Source of the DNA: an uncultured Kiritimatiellota bacterium
GTDB lineage: Bacteria; Verrucomicrobiota; Kiritimatiellia; RFP12; DVOR01
Direction: 5' to 3'
Length of the DNA stretch: 64,000 bases
Assembly: GCA_944389585.1 (NCBI GenBank)
Contig: CALXMW010000008.1
Coordinates: 1 to 64,000 of the forward strand
Shown here: positions 57,092 through 64,000 of the stretch, in pieces
Layout of the letters: each line of letters begins with the position of its first letter
Position numbering within the stretch: the stretch's first letter is position 1
Translations under genes and position numbers: made by a program
The notes under the pieces: model-generated
Seen by the model: only the letters and a program-made list of their open reading frames with translations
What the model was told of the DNA's origin: nothing
The model's database searches: none

Positions 57092-58867
57092 TCAGGGTTC
57101 TGTGGGAGGGGTGGTGCGGACGTTGGTGCAGGCGCGGAGGGTGAGCCAGGCGGTGTTTGGGTGGAAGGGGGGATAGGAGTGGGTCCGCAGGAGGCGGTTG
57201 TCGCGGATGGTGAGGGCGTCGACGCTTTTGGCGAAAACGAGGGGGGCGTCGAAGGTGACGAAGGTGTTGCCTTCGATGCAGATGTTTCGGTGGAAGGGGC
57301 GTTTTTGGGCGGGGAGGTCGGGGATTTCGGGGCAGATGCTGATGGCGGCCTCGGTGAATTGGTAGATGGAGGTGAGGGGGTTGATGAAGCAGTTGCCTTG
57401 GATGAGGACGTCGGCGCAGGCGCCGCTTTCGTACCAGCCGTTGCAGTCGCCGCAGAGGAGGATGGCGGCGCCGCTGGTGTGGTCGAAGAGGTTGTTGAGG
57501 CAGCGGACAGGCTTGGGGGTGGAGAAGAGGGCGCCGCGGGCGCGGTTGTTGGCCACGCGGTTGCCGATGAAGGTTACGCTTGGGGTGCGGGTGAGGTTTT
57601 CGGCGCCGAGGGGGCCGCGGGCGGGGTCGACCTCTGGGGGGAGGGGGTCGCGGAAGGTGAGGCGGAGGCGTTTGGCGCCGGCGCGGACGGTGGGGGCGTC
57701 GAGGGGGTCGACGCGTGCGAGGGTGGCGTTGACGGCGAGGGGCTCCATGGTGTGCGCGCGGATGAAGGCGACGGTCTCGCCCGGGGCGCCCCAGGACATG
57801 CCGTAGGCTTGGGGGTGGCGGTAGGCGCAGTCGAGGGTGTGGTCGTCCACGCGGCGTTGCACGAGAAGGTAGGTGCCGTGGACGTTGATGGCGTCGTCCA
57901 TCATGCCTTCGAAGGTGCAGGCCTGGCAGAGGATGTGTCCGGAGCAGCCGGAGAAGTGGGTGGCGTCGGCCTGGGTGGAGAAGCGGCGGCCTTTGGCGGC
58001 GTTGGGGATGACGCGGAGGCGTTCGAGGGTGATGGAGTCGGTGTTTTGCCCGAGGAGGCCCATGCCGTCGGCGTAGTGGATGGTGAGGTCGCGGAGGGAG
58101 AGGTTTCGGGAGTCGGAGAGGACGATGGCGGGGGCGGGGCGTTCCCAGAGGCGGAGGGCCAGGTGTTGGCCGGGGCGAAAGGCGCGGTGGGCGCAGTCGG
58201 CGGCGGTGTAGGAACCGTCGGCATTGCGGGTTACCCGGCGGAGGTTGAAAGCAAGGTCGGCGGTGCGGTAGGCGATGCGGCCGTCGGGCTCGAAGAGGAT
58301 GCCGCCGCCGGGGGCGGCGTGGAAGTCGGGGCCGGAGAAGCGGAGGGTGGAGCCTCCGAGGGAGGGGTTGACCTCCGGCAAGAGCGTGAAGGTTACGGTC
58401 CGGGCGGCGGGATCGACGGCGGTGAAGGTGGCTTGGGCGATGGTCGGGGTCTCGTAGTCCACGGTGAAGCCTTGGAGGCGGATGTCCGCGCTGTCCCAGA
58501 CGCCGACGGCGATGATACGGCCACGCAGGTTGAAGCAGGCGCCGGGGGCCTCCAACGTGAGGTCTGTCAGGCCTTCCAGCGGCAGGAAGACGCGCTTGGG
58601 GTTTTGCTGGTCGTGGTTGGAGATGAACCAGGTGCGTAGCTGGCACTGGTCGGGGCCGATGTCGTAGACGCCGGGCGCGAAGCGGAGGGTGGCGGGGGGC
58701 GGGGCCTGCCGCACGGCCTGCAGGAGGCGGGCGACGTCCTCGGCGGTGAAGGGTTTACCGGGGGCGACGCCGTAATCCGCGGCTTGGATGGGGGTCGCGC
58801 GAACGGCGGGGGCCGCGGCCGCCAGGGCCAGGGTCGTCAGGATCGCACGTGTTTGGTTCGCCCGCAT
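57092..58867 (-). CDS. Secreted GH110-like alpha-1,3-galactosidase (parallel beta-helix)
   Basis: 591 residues with a signal peptide (about 1-24). Right-handed beta-helix turns run through the body, and the block GHILCQACTFEGMMDDAINV followed by HGTYLLV (about residues 310-337) is characteristic of GH110, which removes alpha-1,3-linked galactose from blood-group B and related glycans. FIGNRVANNRARGALF and ITIRDNR-type turns follow. TATACT on the minus strand (58879-58874) is 6 bases from the ATG; leaderless. An upstream ATG (58885) lies inside the promoter and was rejected. The gene lies between the two 956-bp direct repeats. Confidence 0.8.
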   Translation of the reverse strand: MRANQTRAILTTLALAAAAPAVRATPIQAADYGVAPGKPFTAEDVARLLQAVRQAPPPATLRFAPGVYDIGPDQCQLRTWFISNHDQQNPKRVFLPLEGLTDLTLEAPGACFNLRGRIIAVGVWDSADIRLQGFTVDYETPTIAQATFTAVDPAARTVTFTLLPEVNPSLGGSTLRFSGPDFHAAPGGGILFEPDGRIAYRTADLAFNLRRVTRNADGSYTAADCAHRAFRPGQHLALRLWERPAPAIVLSDSRNLSLRDLTIHYADGMGLLGQNTDSITLERLRVIPNAAKGRRFSTQADATHFSGCSGHILCQACTFEGMMDDAINVHGTYLLVQRRVDDHTLDCAYRHPQAYGMSWGAPGETVAFIRAHTMEPLAVNATLARVDPLDAPTVRAGAKRLRLTFRDPLPPEVDPARGPLGAENLTRTPSVTFIGNRVANNRARGALFSTPKPVRCLNNLFDHTSGAAILLCGDCNGWYESGACADVLIQGNCFINPLTSIYQFTEAAISICPEIPDLPAQKRPFHRNICIEGNTFVTFDAPLVFAKSVDALTIRDNRLLRTHSYPPFHPNTAWLTLRACTNVRTTPPTEP

Positions 58868-58917
58868 GGGGGCAGTATAGCACACCGGCGAGGAAAGGGT
58901 GCGTACCGGGCCCCGAA

Positions 58918-61032
58918 TCAGTGGCGGAGGAGGCGGCGGAGGCGGGCGAGGAGGCCGCGGGGGCTGTCTTCGGGCAGGGGGCAGGGATGGGCGTTGAGGC
59001 TGGCGTAGCGGGCGCGGAGGGCGTCTTGGGAGGAGAGGGGGCGGGGGCCTTGGGGGGGAAGGGCGTAGGTGCCGTCGGGTTTCATGCGGCGGGCCTTGGC
59101 GTCGTCGGCGCGGAGGATGGCGATGAGCTGGAGGAGGTCTTGGCGGCAGTCGGGGTCGACGATGGGGGTGTAGACCTCGACGCGGCGGTTGAGGTTGCGG
59201 TTGAGGAAGTCGCCCGAGCCGATGAAGAGGCGTTCGTGGCCGGGCGCGCCGAAGCAGAGGAGGCGCGTGTGCTCGAGGCTGTCGCCGACGACGGAGCGGA
59301 TGTCGAGGTTGTCGGTCTTGCCAGGGATGCCGGGGCGGACGCAGCAGATGCCGCGGACGTGGAGGTCGAGGCGGACGCCGGCGCGGGAGGCCTCGATGAG
59401 CTTCCGGATGAGCGGCATGTTGTTGAGGGAGTTGACCTTGAGGAAGGCGTAGGCGGGGCGGCCGGCGCGGGCCTCGGCGATCTCTTGGTCGAGCTGGGCC
59501 AGGAGGCGGGGGAGGAAGGACTTGGGGGCGACCCAGAGGGCGTCGCTCTCGACCTCGGGGTCGCCGAGGCAGAGGGCGCGGAAGAGGCGGATGGCGTCGC
59601 GGCCGATGGTGGGGTCAGCGGTGAGGTAGGAGAGGTCGGTGTACTGGGCGGCGGTCTTTTCGTTGTAGTTGCCGGTGCCGATCTGGGTGAGGGTGCGGGG
59701 CTCGTCGCCGCCGTCGTTGTAGAGGATGAGGCAGACTTTGGCGTGGACTTTGTAGCCGGGGAGGCCGTAGATGACGGTGCAGCCGGCCTCCTGGAGCATC
59801 TCGGAGTAGTTGATGTTGTTCTCCTCGTCGAAGCGGGCGCGGAGCTCGAGGACGCAGAGGACGTCCTTGCCGTTCTCGGCGGCGCGGGCGAGGGCCTGGG
59901 CGATGCGGCTGTTGGCGGCGAGGCGGTAGAGGGTGATGCGGATGGCGGAGACCTTGGGGTCCTCGGCGGCCTGCTCGAGGAGCCTGACAAAGGGGGAGAT
60001 GCTCTCGAAGGGGAAGTGGAGGAGGCGGTCGCGCTCGCGGACGCGCCGGGCGATGTCGCCCTGGGCCCAGTTGACGTGGCAGGGCTTCCTGGGGGCGGCG
60101 CAGAGGCGTTGGGCGACCTCCGGGGGGAGGGCCTTGCCGAGGGCGAAGGCGAAGTCCGGCGCGAGGGGAAGGCTTTGGGCGCGGGGCTCGACGCCGGGGG
60201 GGAGGGCGAGGCGCTCGGCGAGGAGGGACTGGAGCTCGGGGCCGACGGGACGGTCGAACTGGAGGCGGACGGGCGCGAGGCGCTTGCGGCGGCGGACGAA
60301 GTCGCGCATCGCGCCGCGGAAGTCGCCCTCGCCCTCGCGCTCCTCGACGGTGAGGTCGGCGTTGCGGGTGACGCGGCAGACGACGGTCTCGGCGAGGTCC
60401 CGGCGGCCGTAGAGCTTGGGGGCGAAGAAACGGACGACGGCGGAGGGGTGCAGGGCCCAGTGGCCGGCCTCGTCGGAGAAGAGCTTGAGGCGGGGGAGGC
60501 GGCCTAGGGGGATGACGCCGAGGGTGCGTTTGCCGAGGCGCGAGACGACGGCCTCCTCGCGGTCGCGGATGAAGGGGAAGGGGTGGTGGGCGTCGATGGC
60601 CAGGGGGGAGAGCAGCGGCTTGAGCTCGTCCTTGTAATAGCGGGCCATGGCGGCGGCGCGCGGGCCTTCGAGCGCCTCGGGGCGCAGGCAGGAGACGCCC
60701 CCGGCCTGGAGCGCGGCGCGGATGCCCTGGGCGACGCGCCCGGCCTCGTCGGTCAGGCGCTCGGCCTCGCGGCGGGCGGCGTCGAACTGCTGGGCGGGGG
60801 TCCAGCCGGTCTTGTCGTCGATCGGCGGGGGCTCCAGGGCCATCTGGTCAAGGAGGGTGCCGAGGCGGACGCGGTAGAACTCGTCGAGGTTGCTCTGGAA
60901 GATGCCCAGGAAGGTGAGGCGATCCAGGGGCGGGCGCGCCTCAAGGGCGGCCTCCTCGAGCACGCGGCGGTTGAAGGCGAGCCAGCTCAGCTCGCGGTTG
61001 AGGGTGCAGCCGTAGGCAACAGTCTCGTCCAT
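58918..61032 (-). CDS. ppk: Polyphosphate kinase
   Basis: 704 residues, full length. Makes inorganic polyphosphate from ATP and acts in reverse. Domains in order: N domain (LNRELSWLAFNRRVLEEAAL, residues 11-30), head, C1 with YKVHAKVCLIL holding the autophosphorylated His (near residue 420), and C2 with VRGICCVRPGIPG and DFLNRNLNRRVEVY. The 3' part is duplicated at 55829-56784. Its start overlaps the end of ppx by 46 bases, so the pair is an operon for making and removing polyphosphate. Confidence 0.96.
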   Translation of the reverse strand: MDETVAYGCTLNRELSWLAFNRRVLEEAALEARPPLDRLTFLGIFQSNLDEFYRVRLGTLLDQMALEPPPIDDKTGWTPAQQFDAARREAERLTDEAGRVAQGIRAALQAGGVSCLRPEALEGPRAAAMARYYKDELKPLLSPLAIDAHHPFPFIRDREEAVVSRLGKRTLGVIPLGRLPRLKLFSDEAGHWALHPSAVVRFFAPKLYGRRDLAETVVCRVTRNADLTVEEREGEGDFRGAMRDFVRRRKRLAPVRLQFDRPVGPELQSLLAERLALPPGVEPRAQSLPLAPDFAFALGKALPPEVAQRLCAAPRKPCHVNWAQGDIARRVRERDRLLHFPFESISPFVRLLEQAAEDPKVSAIRITLYRLAANSRIAQALARAAENGKDVLCVLELRARFDEENNINYSEMLQEAGCTVIYGLPGYKVHAKVCLILYNDGGDEPRTLTQIGTGNYNEKTAAQYTDLSYLTADPTIGRDAIRLFRALCLGDPEVESDALWVAPKSFLPRLLAQLDQEIAEARAGRPAYAFLKVNSLNNMPLIRKLIEASRAGVRLDLHVRGICCVRPGIPGKTDNLDIRSVVGDSLEHTRLLCFGAPGHERLFIGSGDFLNRNLNRRVEVYTPIVDPDCRQDLLQLIAILRADDAKARRMKPDGTYALPPQGPRPLSSQDALRARYASLNAHPCPLPEDSPRGLLARLRRLLRH
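58938..59893. repeat. 956-bp direct repeat, copy 2 (inside intact ppk)
   Basis: Same block as 55829-56784. The repeats flank about 2.15 kb holding the GH110-like gene. Recombination between them would delete or duplicate that gene. Confidence 0.9.
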
Positions 61033-61931
61033 AGAAAGCCTTCCCTGACGCCGGTGGGCGTCACTTCGATGGTTTCGCAGCCCAGATGGCGGGCGATGGC
61101 CTCCATCGCCAGCACGCCGGGCAGAAGGGTGGACATCCGCCCGGGGATGACGCGGCGGAGGGTGGCCACCAGGCGGCCTTCGCGCTTGCGGGCCTCGCGC
61201 AGGAGGGCGCGGAGGGCCTCGCGCGGCACGCAGAGGCTCTCGCCGTCCTCGTCGGCGGCCTGGCCGGCGGCGCGCAGGAGCTTGGCCACGGCGCGGGCGG
61301 TGCCGCCCATGGCGTGGAGCACGGCGGGCTCGGCGCCGGCGAAGCCGGGGAGGTATTCGTCGAGCGTGCCGCGGACGTAGCGGCGCATGGCGCGGGCCTC
61401 CTCGCGGTCGGGGAAGAGCCCGCGGCGCACGAAGTGCTCGCCCAGCGTCAGGCAGCCGAAGGGAAGCGAGGCGCCCTCGCCCAGGCCCGCCTCGTCGAAG
61501 CGGAAGACCTGGCAGCTGCCGCCGCCCAGGTCAAAGGCGAAGCCGGCCTTCAGGCCCGCGTGGCGCAGGGCCGCGCAGTCGCACGCCATCTCCTCCTCGG
61601 CCGAGAGGGGGAGGATCTCGATGCCCGTGAGCCTGCGCACGGCCTCCACGGCCTCCACGCGGTTGGTCACGCCGCGCAGCGAGGCGGTGGAGAAGGCCGT
61701 CACGCCCTCGCAGCGGCAGAGGGCGCAGAAGCGCTTCAGGTGGGCCATGGTGGCGCAGAGGCGCGAGAGGCCCTCCTCCGTCAGGCGGCCGTTGGAGACG
61801 TAGGCGATGAGCCCGGTGTACTCGCGCTCGCTGTAGAGCTTGCGCACGCGGTTGCCGCGGCGGCCGTAGACCACGGCGCGGATGGTGTTCGAGCCCACGT
61901 CGATCAGGGCCAGCTTCTCGGTCGTTTCCAT
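60987..61931 (-). CDS. ppx: Ppx/GppA family exopolyphosphatase
   Basis: 314 residues, the short two-domain form. ASKHA-fold motifs are visible: ALIDVGSNTIRAVVY (residues 8-22), FSTASLRGVTNR (about 91), PLSAEEEMACD (about 121), FDLGGGSCQVF (about 142) and AMGGTARAVAK (about 213). It removes terminal phosphates from polyphosphate or (p)ppGpp. TATCAT on the minus strand (61944-61939) is 7 bases from ATG 61931 and there is no Shine-Dalgarno: leaderless. It overlaps ppk downstream. Confidence 0.93.
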   Translation of the reverse strand: METTEKLALIDVGSNTIRAVVYGRRGNRVRKLYSEREYTGLIAYVSNGRLTEEGLSRLCATMAHLKRFCALCRCEGVTAFSTASLRGVTNRVEAVEAVRRLTGIEILPLSAEEEMACDCAALRHAGLKAGFAFDLGGGSCQVFRFDEAGLGEGASLPFGCLTLGEHFVRRGLFPDREEARAMRRYVRGTLDEYLPGFAGAEPAVLHAMGGTARAVAKLLRAAGQAADEDGESLCVPREALRALLREARKREGRLVATLRRVIPGRMSTLLPGVLAMEAIARHLGCETIEVTPTGVREGFLWTRLLPTAAPSTAS

Positions 61932-62015
61932 GCGCCCTATGATAGCGCACGGGGCGACCGCGCGGGTGTTAGTTCTTCGTGAGTTCGCGCGCCGGGAATG
62001 TGCTACACTGTTGCC

Positions 62016-63011
62016 ATGATCACGCAGGCGAAGTTGGATCAGGCGGCGATGGAGCTGCGGTTGCTGGGCCGGGGGCCGCGGCGGCGCACCCTCTTCGGCC
62101 TGACGCCCGGGCTGGGCGCGCTCCTCGCGCCCCTGCCCTTCTTCCTCGACACGCGCGAGCCCCACGGCCTGGGGGATTTGGCCCTCTCGGCCCTCCTGCG
62201 CGCCTCCGGGGCCCCCGCCGAGCCCCCGCCCCGGCGCGTCACGGCCCTCCGCCGCGAGGGCGCCCTCCTCTGCCTCGAGACGGCCCGCACGCGCCTCTGG
62301 CTGGCCCTGGGCGCCGTGCCCGAGGGCGCCGAGGCCCCGCCCGACCCCCGCAAGCGCCACAACCTGGCCCTCGCGCTGGGCGCCGACGAGGCCCCCGCGG
62401 GCTTCGTGGCCGAGCCGTGGGCGGCCTTCGTGGGGCAGGCGCGGCGCTTCATGCCGGCTTACCTGCGCGGCGCGGACCCCTTCTGGTGGGCCGCCTTCGC
62501 CGATTGGATGACGGAACTCGAACGGGCGACAGGAGCCGAAACGATGAAAGACCTGACAGACGCGCTGCGCTTCTATGACCGCAACCGCGAGAAGATTGAG
62601 GGCCTCCTGGCCTTCCGCCGCGAGCTGGCCGAGGAATCGGAGGGCTTCGCCCGCCGCCTGGAGGCCAAGCTCCGCGCCGCCGGCCTGGCCGAGGGCCTCG
62701 CCGCCGAGCCCGGCGGGCGCCTCGTCCTCACGCGCACCCTGCGCCTGGGCGGCAAGCCCTACGACTGCGCCTGGGTGGCCGAGATCCGCCTCGAGGAGCT
62801 GGCCCTGCGCGCCGACTGCCACGTGCTGCGCGATGCCCAGACCCGCCGCCGCCCGGCGCCCGAGGAGGCCCAGCGCCTGGCCCAGGAGCACGGCCTCGCG
62901 GCCCTCGCCGCCGAGCGCCGCATCGCCGTGGAAAACCCCGAGGCCGCCGCCTACCAGGCACTCAAATCCCTCCTCCAGGCCGCGCACGAGGCCTTCGCCG
63001 CGCGCGCCTGA
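62016..63011 (+). CDS. Uncharacterised 331-residue protein
   Basis: I do not recognise the family. The N-terminal half is Arg/Leu/Pro rich (RGPRRRTLFGLTPGLGALLAP), the second half helical (ALRFYDRNREKIEGLLAFRR, AAAYQALKSLLQAAHEAFAA). There is no signal peptide. TACACT (62004-62009, with TGTGC) is 6 bases from ATG 62016; leaderless. It is divergent from ppx, sharing an 84-base intergenic region. Codon use like neighbours supports a real gene. Confidence 0.7.
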   Translation: MITQAKLDQAAMELRLLGRGPRRRTLFGLTPGLGALLAPLPFFLDTREPHGLGDLALSALLRASGAPAEPPPRRVTALRREGALLCLETARTRLWLALGAVPEGAEAPPDPRKRHNLALALGADEAPAGFVAEPWAAFVGQARRFMPAYLRGADPFWWAAFADWMTELERATGAETMKDLTDALRFYDRNREKIEGLLAFRRELAEESEGFARRLEAKLRAAGLAEGLAAEPGGRLVLTRTLRLGGKPYDCAWVAEIRLEELALRADCHVLRDAQTRRRPAPEEAQRLAQEHGLAALAAERRIAVENPEAAAYQALKSLLQAAHEAFAARA

Positions 63012-63053
63012 GGGCCGCGGGGAAACCTTTAGGCTCGGCAAAGGGGCCGGGGA

Positions 63054-63064
63054 TGTGCTACAGT
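63054..63064 (+). promoter_or_regulatory. Extended -10 promoter for the ferredoxin gene
   Basis: TGTGCTACAGT, with TACAGT at 63059-63064. The leader of about 50 nt carries GAGGAG before ATG 63121. Confidence 0.55.
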
Positions 63065-63120
63065 CTTGGCAGTCGAAGCGGGCAAGGTGCCCGGCGGAGA
63101 CGCGAATGAGGAGCAATACC

Positions 63121-63291
63121 ATGGCTTACAAAATCACCGAGAAGTGCGTTGCTTGCGGCACGTGCGCGGGCGAGTGCCCCGTCGGCGCCATCTCCGCGGG
63201 CGACCCCACCTACGTCATCGACGCCGAGAAGTGCGTCAGCTGCGGCACCTGCGCCGGCGCCTGCCCGATGGAGGCGATCGTCGCGGAGTAA
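63121..63291 (+). CDS. 2[4Fe-4S] ferredoxin
   Basis: 56 residues. Two CxxCxxCxxxCP motifs, CVACGTCAGECP and CVSCGTCAGACP, give the clostridial-type dicluster fold. Such small ferredoxins carry electrons at low potential in anaerobic metabolism, for example for radical SAM enzymes or hydrogenases. GAGGAG precedes ATG 63121. It is a single-gene unit with its own promoter and terminator. Confidence 0.95.
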   Translation: MAYKITEKCVACGTCAGECPVGAISAGDPTYVIDAEKCVSCGTCAGACPMEAIVAE

Positions 63292-63310
63292 GCGCGATGC
63301 GCAAACGCGA

Positions 63311-63353
63311 AAAGGCCTGTGGCCCGGCACGCCGGGGCGCGGGCCCTTTTCTT
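63311..63353 (+). terminator. Terminator of the ferredoxin gene
   Basis: AAAGGCC... CCCGG-CACG-CCGGG ...GGCCCTTTTCTTT, a bulged GC-rich hairpin with a T-rich tail. Confidence 0.7.
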
Positions 63354-63377
63354 TGCCCGTAGCCCCGGGAGGCGCGC

Positions 63378-64000
63378 GTGGAGCCCCAGACCGTCTTTTA
63401 CCTGACCGACGCGGCGGAGGCGACGCCCGCCTTCCTGCAGGAGCTGGAATACGGCCTTTCGGACGTCTTCCAGGCCTTCTGCCGCGAGCATTTCACCTTT
63501 GAGGACCCGCTCGACTACCCCGCCCTGCGCCTGGTGGCCGTGCGCACCCCGCAGGCGTTGGAAGAGGCGCTCTTCGCCGCGGGCGGGGGCCGCCGCGCCC
63601 TCACCGAGGCCGGGCGCGGCTGCTGCCTCTTCCTGCTGGACGACGAGCTGGGCGGGCGGCCGCTCTTCGCGCACACCGTCGCGGGGCTGCCCCTCCCCGA
63701 CTGGTTCCTCGCCTACTTCCCGGCCATCCCCAAGGTGCTCGTCACCCGCCCCGGCCACGCCAAGCTGCGCCTCCCCAACCGCCGCTGGGCGCAGAAGCCC
63801 TTCGCCGTCCTGGCCAACCCGGCGCGCCACCGCGAGCGCCTGGGGCACCTCTTCGCCTCCTTCTGGCTGCCGCGCTTCTGGGACGCCCTGCGCCAGTACG
63901 TCCGCCGCCGCGCCGGCACCGCCTGGCACACCCCCGGGCACAACAACGGCAACGCCTTCGAGCGCTCCCCCTTCCTCCACGGCTTCCACGCGGCCTTCTC
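63378..64000 (+). CDS. Orn/Lys/Arg decarboxylase, N-terminal part (partial)
   Basis: The frame from GTG 63378 (GGGAGG just upstream) stays open to the window edge, about 207 codons. The first about 180 residues are a wing-like N-terminal domain (VFYLTDAAEATPAFLQEL, FLAYFPAIPKVLVTRP). Then RAGTAWHTPGHNNGNAFERS begins the PLP-dependent fold-type I domain, as in Orn/Lys/Arg decarboxylases (xHTPGHxxGxAF). These make polyamine precursors or resist acid. The PLP lysine lies beyond the window, so the exact substrate is unknown. Confidence 0.8.
   Translation, partial: MEPQTVFYLTDAAEATPAFLQELEYGLSDVFQAFCREHFTFEDPLDYPALRLVAVRTPQALEEALFAAGGGRRALTEAGRGCCLFLLDDELGGRPLFAHTVAGLPLPDWFLAYFPAIPKVLVTRPGHAKLRLPNRRWAQKPFAVLANPARHRERLGHLFASFWLPRFWDALRQYVRRRAGTAWHTPGHNNGNAFERSPFLHGFHAAF

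Overview
The window is about 64 kb of a very GC-rich bacterial chromosome (roughly 70% by eye). One block, about 5.6-11.2 kb, is clearly more AT-rich. No rRNA is present and the only tRNA is tRNA-Tyr. Several features point to the PVC group, most likely a Verrucomicrobiota/Kiritimatiellota/Lentisphaerota-type gut lineage. These are a roughly 720-residue GreA with a long N-terminal extension of the chlamydial type, three PEP-CTERM proteins, an orphan pseudopilin with a GFTLIELL signal, and secreted GH110-, GH123- and CBM9-type proteins. This assignment is inference; there is no marker rRNA to confirm it.

Layout. 0-5.5 kb: end of pdxJ, then tgt, long greA, a DHH phosphoesterase and PEP-CTERM protein 1. 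5.5-11.2 kb: an AT-rich restriction/defence island, all on the minus strand, with an XRE regulator, two m5C methyltransferases, a PmeII-like endonuclease, a DUF262 protein, a HEPN protein and a broken Vsr-like endonuclease at its right edge. 11.2-19.4 kb: an orphan structured leader, an SDR, a Kelch-sodium symporter fusion, a frameshifted glycosyltransferase, an H1-tailed DksA-like protein, a pseudopilin and a CsoR-like repressor. 19.5-28.6 kb: asd, a YchJ-like protein, a Nudix enzyme, a GH123-like protein, a HAD-radical SAM fusion, trigger factor, thi4 and thiE. 28.6-38.5 kb: PEP-CTERM 2 with its leader, bioG-bioC, a lytic transglycosylase-like protein, mtaB, a CBM9/glycosidase-like protein, an EboE-like protein, pta and dprA. 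38.5-48 kb: a double DUF3857/transglutaminase protein, tsaD, and a cupin-VOC-dhaK-dhaL-lsrF cluster. 48-55.5 kb: a candidate small RNA, smc, a membrane-anchored phosphoesterase and PEP-CTERM 3. 55.6-64 kb: tRNA-Tyr, a 956-bp partial copy of ppk, a GH110-like galactosidase, ppx-ppk, a ferredoxin, and the start of an Orn/Lys/Arg decarboxylase.

Regulation seen in the sequence. Many genes are preceded by an extended -10 of the form TGTGCTATAMT. At least ten of them have that -10 only 6-8 bases before the ATG and no Shine-Dalgarno, so they look leaderless. In contrast, PEP-CTERM gene 2 has a long (about 315 nt) structured leader. A second copy of that leader, with its own promoter, Shine-Dalgarno and ATG, sits orphaned at the right edge of the defence island. 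The simplest reading is that the island entered between PEP-CTERM gene 1 and its leader.

Most interesting items: the duplicated structured PEP-CTERM leader and its disruption by the island; the composite restriction/HEPN-DUF262 island; an unidentified roughly 165-nt RNA upstream of smc; a G10 tract in a PEP-CTERM promoter spacer; the leaderless architecture; and several unusual fusions (Kelch-SSS, HAD-radical SAM, H1-DksA). All family calls are from motif reading without database searches.
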